A stretch of 39,631 bases of DNA from an uncultured Hymenobacter sp. (lineage in GTDB: Bacteria > Bacteroidota > Bacteroidia > Cytophagales > Hymenobacteraceae), in contig CAJYPK010000057.1 of NCBI GenBank assembly GCA_913776615.1, positions 1 to 39,631 on the forward strand. Direction: 5' to 3'. Below, piece by piece: positions 24,144 through 31,600 of the stretch (within the stretch, counting starts at the first letter, position 1; every line of letters begins with the position of its first letter). Position numbers and translations under genes: made by a program. The notes beneath the pieces are model-generated. The model made no database searches, had not been told where the DNA came from, and was given only the letters and a program-made list of their open reading frames with translations.

Positions 24144-25304
24144 CTACGCCGGAGTAGTCGAGGTAATATAGGCGTTGAGGCGGTAGCCGTTGGCGGCCTC
24201 GCCTACCCGCTGCCACTCCGCGAGGACCGTATCAACCCCCAGATCCATGATGATGGGCATGGTCTGCGCGATGTTGGTGTTGATGGTAGTAATGAGCTTG
24301 GCCAGGTCGTCGGCAATGGTACCCCACACCCCCTGAATTCGCTGAATGATGGGCAAGGCCGCATTCAGCGGTTCCAGAATGTTGCTGATGCTGGCTTCCG
24401 TCATGCTCAGCGCCGCCAGCAGGCGGGTAATGGCCGCTATTCTGCCTTTCAGCTCATTGATTCGCCGCTCCGCCTCCTTCATGCGGTTTTTGGCTTTCCG
24501 GGCGCGATCACCGTACACGCCCGCCACCGTGACGGCCGCGATAAAGCCGAAAATGGTCGCCCAGTAGTAAGCCGGCGTGGTCGCGGCCACCGTCACGGCG
24601 TGGCTGTACTCCTTGTTGGCTGCCTCTAGTTCTTGCTGTGCTTCGAGCAGGCTGGTCTGCAGCTCCGCGGCCGTGCCGGTGGTAGTTCCAAAGCGTTTGT
24701 GATAGTACGCGAGCAGGCCGCCCTTGCTGTCTGCACCGCTCAGCACAATCTTATCCTGCAGGGTTTCATTGGCGAAATCCTGGATCTTTTTGGCCACCTT
24801 ACCCGCTTTTTCGCTGTTGGCCAGCGCCGATGCTTTCAGCACCTCCAGGATGGCGGTCAGCTTGGTTTTGGAGGCCGCGTCGTTGGCATCGATGGTCAGC
24901 TTCTGCGCCAGCGCTACAATGGGCTTGTAATATGTAGGAGCCTGCTGCGAGTAGGCGTAGATATCGGAGGCCAGCGATACGCTTTCCGGGAATGTCTCGT
25001 TTTGCCACTTTGTAACGTGGGTGTGAATATCCTGGTAGGCCGTCGTCAGCTTCTTGAAATCATCCCAGTTATCGGTGGCTTCCTGGCCAGCCAAGGTCTG
25101 CAAAGCCGGGATGGTGGTGGGCAGGGCCAGGCTCTGGTGCACGTAGAGCTGGATGGCCAGCCACTCGGGCGCCGAAAGGGCCAGGCCCGGGCCGTTGGCA
25201 ACGGCCGGCTTGGCCAGGGCGCCGGGGCCAAACGCAGTGGAAACATTGGTGCGGGTGAGCAGCGGGCTGTTGGCCAGCGTCGCTCCGGAAGATGGGGTGT
25301 GCAT
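24144..25304 (-). CDS. xaxA: alpha-xenorhabdolysin family toxin subunit A (XaxA/YaxA-like)
   Basis: The 386-aa protein matches my recollection of XaxA/YaxA, the helical pore-forming A component of binary cytolysins. Landmarks are WLAIQLYVHQSLALPTT (49-64), the AYQDIHTHVTKWQN helix, FPESVSLASDIYAYSQQAPTYY (105-126), and the AAN-KEYSHAVTVAATTP segment. These lead into a hydrophobic hairpin (YYWATIFGFIAAVTVAGVYGDRA, about 246-267), a basic coiled coil (KNRMKEAERRINELKGRI) and the C-terminal IQRIQGVWGTIADDLAKLI helix. Length is normal for the family. It has no signal peptide and no T9SS domain, as in XaxA. ATG 25304 is the only sensible start. It is first in an operon with the 819-aa gene; no typical XaxB is present in the window. 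Confidence 0.85.
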   Translation of the reverse strand: MHTPSSGATLANSPLLTRTNVSTAFGPGALAKPAVANGPGLALSAPEWLAIQLYVHQSLALPTTIPALQTLAGQEATDNWDDFKKLTTAYQDIHTHVTKWQNETFPESVSLASDIYAYSQQAPTYYKPIVALAQKLTIDANDAASKTKLTAILEVLKASALANSEKAGKVAKKIQDFANETLQDKIVLSGADSKGGLLAYYHKRFGTTTGTAAELQTSLLEAQQELEAANKEYSHAVTVAATTPAYYWATIFGFIAAVTVAGVYGDRARKAKNRMKEAERRINELKGRIAAITRLLAALSMTEASISNILEPLNAALPIIQRIQGVWGTIADDLAKLITTINTNIAQTMPIIMDLGVDTVLAEWQRVGEAANGYRLNAYITSTTPA

Positions 25305-25497
25305 GGTACTTGATGAAAAAAAGGGAATGCCGTGAATAATAAATTTCTATACCAAGTAACTTGGCTAGCTTTTTATTCAGTATTTACATGGCAAAGATGT
25401 GAATATTGGCTCTCTGGGCCTATTCGTCGCCTTCCCGTTTGCCCTCAGTACAGCTATTTTGGGTACCAACTAGTTGATTTTGGGTATCAACTAGAGC
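25305..25497. promoter_or_regulatory. AT-rich upstream region of the toxin operon with tandem repeat
   Basis: The region between the toxin gene and the NarL regulator is far more AT-rich than its neighbours. It holds a perfect palindrome CCAAGTAACTTGG (25352-25364) and two adjacent 21-bp direct repeats (25456-25476 and 25477-25497) sharing the 18-nt core ATTTTGGGTAyCAACTAG. The first copy ends in the palindrome CAACTAGTTG. Paired sites like this are typical of dimeric regulators. No full TAnnTTTG promoter was found on the minus strand. Confidence 0.45.
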
Positions 25498-25590
25498 AAA
25501 TTTCAGGTTCGTGTACGGTCAGTCGCAGTTCTATCGTGAGCGCCTCACGAGACCCCTCTGGGGCCGGGGGGTGAGGCGCTCCGCCTGGAG
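25498..25590. repeat. intergenic repeat copy with 11-bp inverted arms
   Basis: GAGCGCCTCAC (25538-25548) pairs with GTGAGGCGCTC (25571-25581). The flanks CAAATTTCA…GTGTAC and CCGCCTGGAGAGCAAC match the block at 39475-39515 in the same or opposite orientation. It is a member of the repeat family seen at both window ends. Confidence 0.55.
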
Positions 25591-25647
25591 AGCAACAGCC
25601 TTGGAAACCGCTATAACCTACCCCTTAGGTCAGGCGGCGATTTTACC

Positions 25648-26277
25648 CTAGACGAGCCCGTGCTGGGTCGCCTGCTTGATCAGCATGACCGTGTTGTGGA
25701 CTTTAAACTTCGTAAGCAGGTTGCGGCGATGCGTTTCGATGGTCAGGTAGCTGACGAAGAGCTTGTCGGCCATTTGTTGGCTGGTCAGGCCCTCGGCGAT
25801 GCAGCCGAGCACTTCCTTTTCGCGGCGGGTGAGCGACGGAGCCGCCGGGATGGCCGGCGTTTCGGCCTGCAACAACAGCTGCTGCATTTCCTCGCTGAAA
25901 AACGTTTTGCCCGCGCACACTTTAACCAGGGCCTCGGCTAGCTCTTCGGGCAGGGCATTTTTGAGGACGTAGCCCGCCGCGCCGGCCTGAATCATGCGCG
26001 TGAGGTAGCTGCGCTTGTTGAGCGTGGTGAGGGCCACCACGCGCAGGGCCGGCTGTTCGGCCAGCAGCTGCTGGCACACGTCGATGCCGCTGCCATCGGG
26101 CAGGTTCAGGTCGAGCAATACCACGTGGGGGTGATGGCGGCGGGCCAGCTCCCGGGCCTCGGCGGCGGTGGTGGCGCTGCCGACTACCGTGACGTGGGGG
26201 AGGGGGGCGAGCAAAACGCGCAGGCCCTCCAACACGATGCGGTGGTCGTCGACGAGTAGGACACGAATAGGAGACAT
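25648..26277 (-). CDS. NarL/LuxR-type response regulator
   Basis: The 209-aa protein has a receiver domain (D10/D11 in LLVDDHR, phospho-acceptor D56 in VVLLDLNLPDGSG, switch lysine in GYVLKNAL). A LuxR-type helix-turn-helix (about 147-209: LTRREKEVLGCIAEGLTSQQMADKLFVS) follows. It starts 6 bp after the stop of the TPR kinase gene and forms an operon with it. The toxin-like operon begins 344 bp downstream on the same strand, so regulation of, or read-through into, that operon is possible but not shown. Confidence 0.94.
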   Translation of the reverse strand: MSPIRVLLVDDHRIVLEGLRVLLAPLPHVTVVGSATTAAEARELARRHHPHVVLLDLNLPDGSGIDVCQQLLAEQPALRVVALTTLNKRSYLTRMIQAGAAGYVLKNALPEELAEALVKVCAGKTFFSEEMQQLLLQAETPAIPAAPSLTRREKEVLGCIAEGLTSQQMADKLFVSYLTIETHRRNLLTKFKVHNTVMLIKQATQHGLV

Positions 26278-26283
26278 AGAATG

Positions 26284-28260
26284 TTAGGTTGCTGGGAGCG
26301 TAAAGTCAATAGTCGTAGAGGTGCCCTGCCCGGGGCTGGACTGGAGCTCCAGCGTACCCCGCAGGTAGTCGACGCGGGCCTGCACGCTGTACAGCCCCAT
26401 GCCCTGCTGCACGGCGGCGGGCTCGAAGCCGCACCCATCGTCTTCTACCACCACCTGCATCTGCAAGCCGGTGCGTACCAGCTGCACAATAACGTGGCTG
26501 GCCCCGGCGTGCTTGAGCACGTTGTTGAGCAGTTCCTGCACCAGTCGATACACCACTACCTCAATGCGTTGGGGCAATCGTTCGGCCAAGCCGTAGGTTT
26601 GCAGTTCCACGCGCAGCTGCTGGCTGTGGTCGAGGCCGTCGCACACGTCCTGCAAGGCGGGCACCAGGCCAAACTGTTGCAGGGCCTCGGGCATCATATC
26701 GTGGGCCACGCGGCGCAGCTCGCCAGTAGCGCTGTCGAGGTGGTGCAGGGCGCGGGTAAAGAGCCTGGCGCTGGCCTCGGGCAGCGCCAGGCCCGCGCGC
26801 ACGGTGCCGAGGTAGTACTTGACGGTGGAGAGCATGCCCCCCAGGCTGTCGTGCAGGTCGCGGGCCACGCGGCGGCGCTCCTCGTCCTGGCCGCGTAGCA
26901 TGGCCTCGGTAGCCAGCAGCTGCCGCTCCTGTTCGAGTTCCTGAATCTTGCGCGCCTGCAAGTCCTGGTGCTGGCTCGCCAGCTTTTGCCGGGCGCGGAG
27001 CGTGGCGTAGCCCAGGGCCAACGCACCCAGCAGCAAGGCCAGCAGCGCCAGCGCGGCGTAGTTGAGCGTGGTGCGCCGGTGCAGTTCCTGCTGCTGGGCC
27101 CGGCGCTGGGTCTGGAGCGCCGTAATGCGTTGCTGCTGCTGCCGGGCTTGGTAGCGGGCTTCGAGCTGTAGAATGCTGCGCTTGGTTTCTTCGCCGGCGA
27201 GCTGGTCTTTCAAGGCCGCTGCCTGCTTGAAGTAAGCCAGGGCGGCCGCAGCGTGTTGAGGACCGCGGGCTTCTTCCAGCCCGGCCAGCTCGGCCAGCAG
27301 CTGCACCTGCACCGAGAGGCTTTGCTGGGCCCGGGCCCGGCGCAGGCCCCGGCGCAGGGTGGCATCGGCATCGGCGTAGTGCCCCAGCCGGCGGATGGTG
27401 CGGCCCAGTTGCAGCAGCAGGCCAGCCTCTTCTTTGGCATTGCCCTGCTGCTGCGCCGCCGCCAGGGCCCGCTGAAAGCTGGCCTGCGCCTGCTGGTAGC
27501 GGTCGGTTTTGAAAAAGTAGATACCCCGGGTCTGCTCGTAAAGCACCCGGTAGCGCTCGGCCTCCGGCCGCGCCATCACCAGCCGGGCTTGTTCTAAGTA
27601 ATGCCACGCCTCGCGGGTACGCCGCTGCTCTACCAGCAACTGCACCAGGCTGGTGTAGGGTGGCAGCAGTTGCTCGGGCTGGCGCAGGGGCTGCGTCCGC
27701 AGGGCGATGCAGCGCCGCAGGTAGGTAAGCTGCTGCGGGCGCTGGCCCAGGTCGCCGGCGCAGCTGGCCAGATTATAATACAGCACCAGCAGTCCGTCGT
27801 AATTGTGGGTGGCGGTAAAGTAGTCGACCGCCCGCAGGTAGGCCGCCATGCTCAGCAAGCCGTGGTCCTGCTCCCATTCGGCCGAGCCGATGTTATTGGC
27901 CACAAGCCCGAGGCGGTTTTGCAGGTGCGGCGTGGGGTGCGCCCGGTAAGCCGCCGTCAGCTGCTGCTCGGCCTTTTGGAACAGCGCCACGGCGGCCGCG
28001 TAGTGGCCGCGCTCGGCCTGAAGCTGCCCCAGCATGACGTAGCTCCCCCCGACGCCCTCGGTGAAGCCCAGCGCCCGGCTGCGCGTCAGCGCTTGCCGGG
28101 CGAGGCGGGCGGCCCGGGCCGAGTCGGTGCGCAGCAGCGCCTGGCTGTTTTGCAGCAACTGCTGCACCGGCTCGGTGGCGGGGGCGCTGGGTGCCTGCTG
28201 CCCCCCGGCCCGCAACGGGCCAGCCAGCAGCAGGCACAGAAAAACAGCGAACCAGGGCAT
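26284..28260 (-). CDS. TPR-containing sensor histidine kinase (HisKA_3 type)
   Basis: The 658-aa protein has a signal peptide (MPWFAVFLCLLLAGPLRAGG) and a long TPR-like helical region (about 30-370) with repeated A-x-x-x-F/L patterns. One membrane helix (about 400-418), a coiled coil and a HisKA_3 domain follow, with phospho-histidine H470 in RRRVARDLHDSLGGMLSTVK. The HATPase domain has N-box VQELLNNVLKHAG and G-boxes DDGCGF and GMGLYSVQARVDYL. ATG 28260 is chosen over the TTG six codons upstream because it starts the signal peptide. It is paired with the NarL regulator. Its layout (periplasmic TPR, membrane helix, cytoplasmic kinase) is the Bacteroidota norm. Confidence 0.92.
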   Translation of the reverse strand: MPWFAVFLCLLLAGPLRAGGQQAPSAPATEPVQQLLQNSQALLRTDSARAARLARQALTRSRALGFTEGVGGSYVMLGQLQAERGHYAAAVALFQKAEQQLTAAYRAHPTPHLQNRLGLVANNIGSAEWEQDHGLLSMAAYLRAVDYFTATHNYDGLLVLYYNLASCAGDLGQRPQQLTYLRRCIALRTQPLRQPEQLLPPYTSLVQLLVEQRRTREAWHYLEQARLVMARPEAERYRVLYEQTRGIYFFKTDRYQQAQASFQRALAAAQQQGNAKEEAGLLLQLGRTIRRLGHYADADATLRRGLRRARAQQSLSVQVQLLAELAGLEEARGPQHAAAALAYFKQAAALKDQLAGEETKRSILQLEARYQARQQQQRITALQTQRRAQQQELHRRTTLNYAALALLALLLGALALGYATLRARQKLASQHQDLQARKIQELEQERQLLATEAMLRGQDEERRRVARDLHDSLGGMLSTVKYYLGTVRAGLALPEASARLFTRALHHLDSATGELRRVAHDMMPEALQQFGLVPALQDVCDGLDHSQQLRVELQTYGLAERLPQRIEVVVYRLVQELLNNVLKHAGASHVIVQLVRTGLQMQVVVEDDGCGFEPAAVQQGMGLYSVQARVDYLRGTLELQSSPGQGTSTTIDFTLPAT

Positions 28261-28329
28261 ACGGGCAGCGACTTGCAACCCTGAAAATACTGCCGGGCCT
28301 GGCCCGCCGTACCCCGCGCCGGAAAAATC

Positions 28330-28365
28330 CCGGGAACCCGGTAGAAAAAAATCCTGGGTTCCCGG
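28330..28365. promoter_or_regulatory. pair of operator-like dyads
   Basis: CCGGGAACCC (28330-28339) and GGGTTCCCGG (28356-28365) are perfect inverted repeats. Each also lies in its own near-palindrome (CCGGGAACCCGG and CTGGGTTCCCGG), preceded by AAAAATCC and followed by TA. The pair ends 2 bp before the -33 region of the T9SS-cargo promoter and about 70 bp upstream of the divergent TPR kinase. It probably binds a dimeric regulator. Confidence 0.5.
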
Positions 28366-28367
28366 TA

Positions 28368-28399
28368 TTGCCGCTGGGCTTGGGCCCCTTTTAGCTTTG
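28368..28399 (+). promoter_or_regulatory. promoter of the T9SS cargo operon
   Basis: TTG (28368-28370) and a perfect TAnnTTTG (TAGCTTTG, 28392-28399) are spaced 21 bp, fitting the Bacteroidota consensus. This predicts a leader of about 200 nt before the ATG at 28608. Confidence 0.5.
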
Positions 28400-28607
28400 C
28401 GCAGTTCAGCTTACTGCTTTTTAAAGCATTCTAACTATCAGATGATTGCGGCCTGGCGCTGGCTTGTCGAATAACTCCGGTGGGGTTGCGGCCAGGCTGC
28501 CCAGGCGCGCGGCCGCCCGCTGAATGGCGGCCTTACCCCTGGCTTGTTACGGCCGGCAAGCTCGCTTTTTTCTCTTGCAATCCACCACTTTTCACCTTCA
28601 TCTTTTC

Positions 28608-31600
28608 ATGAATAAAACGTTACTGAGCGAAGCGCCGCTGCGGCAGCGTAGGGGGCTGACCTCGCGGCTGCTGGGCGTGGGCGCCCTGCTCCTGAGCAGC
28701 CTGGGCGCGCAGGCCCAGCTTTCCGGTACCAAGGCCATTCCGGGCGCGGGCAGTACCGGCTACGCCACGCTGGCGGCGGCCATCGCCGACCTGAACGCGC
28801 AGGGCGTGGGCGCGGGCGGCGTCACCTTCAACCTGGCGGCGGGCTATACCGAAACGGCCGCCAACCTGCTCATTACGGCCACCGGCACGGCGGCTAATCC
28901 CATCGTCTTCCAGAAGGCCGGCAGCGGAGCCAACCCCACGATTACGGCGGCGGCGGGCACTTCCACTACGCTCGACGACCTCATCGGCTTGCAAGGCAGC
29001 GACTACGTGACGTTTGACGGGCTAACGCTCGTAGACCCGACCACCAACAGCACCGCCACCACCCAGATGGAATGGGGCTTCGCGCTGCTAAAAGCCGGTA
29101 CGCCGGCCGTGGATGGCTGCCAGAACGTGGTCATTCGCAACTGCGTCGTCACCTTGCAAAAGGGGACGGCGACGATGGGCATCTACGCCAACAACCACAC
29201 GCCCGCCAGCACGGCGCAACTGGTGCCCACCTCGGTGGCCGGCGCCAACTCGAACAACAAGTTCTACGGCAACGCCATCAGCGGCGTCAATAACGGCATT
29301 TACCTGGCGGGCTACGCGGCCACCAGCCCCTTTGCCTACTACGACCAGAACAACGAAGTTGGCAGCCTCGTGAGCGGCACGGCCGCCACGGGCAACACGA
29401 TTGCGAACTTCGGCACCACAGCCACCGCCTACGGCATCTACGCCATTTACCAAAACGGGCTGAAGGTGCAGGCCAACAGCGTAAGCTCGGCCCCGACGAG
29501 CGGCGCGGTTGCCCCTACCGGCTCGGTATACGGCATCCTGACGGGCGTCGGCGGCAGCGCCGACCTGCTGGGCAATACGGTGAATATCACGACCAATACT
29601 ACGGGCTCGGTTACCGGCGGCATTCAGAGCGGCAGCGGCGTGAACGCTACCAACGGCACGGTTACCATCGCCAACAACAACGTGACAATGGCGTCGAGCA
29701 CGGCCGCCACGGCCACCTTCTACGGCATCAACAGCACGGCGGCGGTACCCAATCTGGTTGTTTCGGGCAACGTGCTCAGCAACTGGAGCCGGCCGAACAC
29801 CACCTTCGGGTCGAGCTACCTAATCAACATCGGTACCGGGGCCACCACCACGCAGAACGTGTTTAGCAATACGGTGAGCAACTTCAGCGGCTCGTCGACC
29901 TTCGCCTCGGTGTACGGCATCGCCAGCAACCACAACGCGGCGGTGGCGGCGCAGTACTACGACAATACGGTGCAGAATATCAGCGGGGCGGGCAATACGC
30001 TCGTGGGCATGACCATGAACGGCGGCCGCACCCTGGACGTGTACCGCAACCGGGTGTCGGGGCTGACGGTCAGCGGGGGCTTCGTCATCATGCAGGGCAT
30101 CTACGCCTTCGCCACTACGGCCACCGTGAGCAACAACCTCATCGGCGATCTGAACGCGCCTAATGGGACCAGCACCTCCAGCATCGTGGGCCTGGCGCTG
30201 GGCAACTCGCCCTTGAGCACGCAGAGCTTCGCGGTGACGGCCCAGTACAACAGCATCTACCTCAATGCCAGCAGCGCGGGCACCGATTTTGGCACGTCGG
30301 GCATCACCTACTCCGACCTGCGGACGGCTACCTTCACCCTGCGCAACAACGTGGTGGTGAACACCTCGACGGCCAACGGCAACGGGGTGACGACCGCCCT
30401 GCGCCGCCTGACGGGCACGGCCGGCATTGCGCCCCTCAATCTGACCAGCGCCACTACTAACAACCTGTACTACGCTGGCACGCCCGGGGCCAAAAACCTG
30501 ATTTACGCCGAGGGAGTCAACAACATCACCCTCAACGCGCAGCAGACGCTGACTGCCTATAAGCTTTTCATGACGGGCCGCGAGGCCAACTCGGTAACCG
30601 AGAACCCGCCCTTCGTGAGCACCAGCGGCACCAATGCCAACTTTCTGAAGGTGAGCACTACCACGCCCACGCAAATTGAGGGCAGCGGCACGCCCATCAG
30701 CGGCATTACCACCGACTACGCCCAGGCCACGCGCAGCACCACCGCCCCCGACCTGGGGGCCTACGAGGGCAGCTACCAGGCGCTCGACCTGCTGGGGCCG
30801 GTGGTGGCTTACCCCAACCTGGCCAACACCAACCTGCTCACGAACCGCACGCTGGTAGCCACCATCACCGACGCCAGCGGCGTGGCCACGGGCACCAACG
30901 CCCCGCGCCTGTACTTCCGCAAGGGTACCTCGGGCAACTTTGCGTTTGTGAATGCTACGAGCGTGAGCGGTAGCAGCTACACCTTCACCTTCGACTACAG
31001 CCAGCTGCCCGGCGGCAGCGTGGCGGCGGGCGACGTGATTCAGTACTACGTGGCGGCCCAGGACCTGGCCGCCACGCCCAACGCCGGCACCGGCCCGCTG
31101 GGCGGCAGCGGCACCACCCCGCCCGGCACCACTGCGCCGGCCACGCTGGCCTCGTTCCAGGTAGTGGGCAACCTGAGCGGCATCTACTACGTGGGCACCT
31201 CCGCGCCGCCCGCCGGCACGCCCGCCAACCGCGTATTTGCCACTCTTACGGCAGCGGCGGCGGCCTACAACCTCAACTTCCTGACCGGGCCGACCACGTT
31301 CTACCTGCTCGACGCCACCTACTCGACGGCCGAAACTTTCCCCCTCACTTTTGGCAGCAACCAGACCGCTTCGGCTACCAATACGCTGCTCGTGACGCCC
31401 TACCCCGGCGTAACGGCGGTCGTCACGGCCGGTAGCAGCGCCCAGGCGGTGGTACTGCTCAACAGCGCCCGCTACGTGACCCTGGACGGGGCCAACACCG
31501 CCGGCGGCAGCACCCGCAACCTGACCCTGACCAGCACCAACCCGGGCGGCAACGCCGCCGTGTGGGTGGGCAGCCAGGGGGCGGGCAACGGCTCAACCAA

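Noticed and set aside
28442..28474. 10-codon leader peptide MIAAWRWLVE in the T9SS operon leader
   Set aside because: Two Trp codons in a leader recall attenuation, but no alternative terminator/antiterminator stems were found and the downstream genes are not amino-acid biosynthetic. Chance is sufficient.
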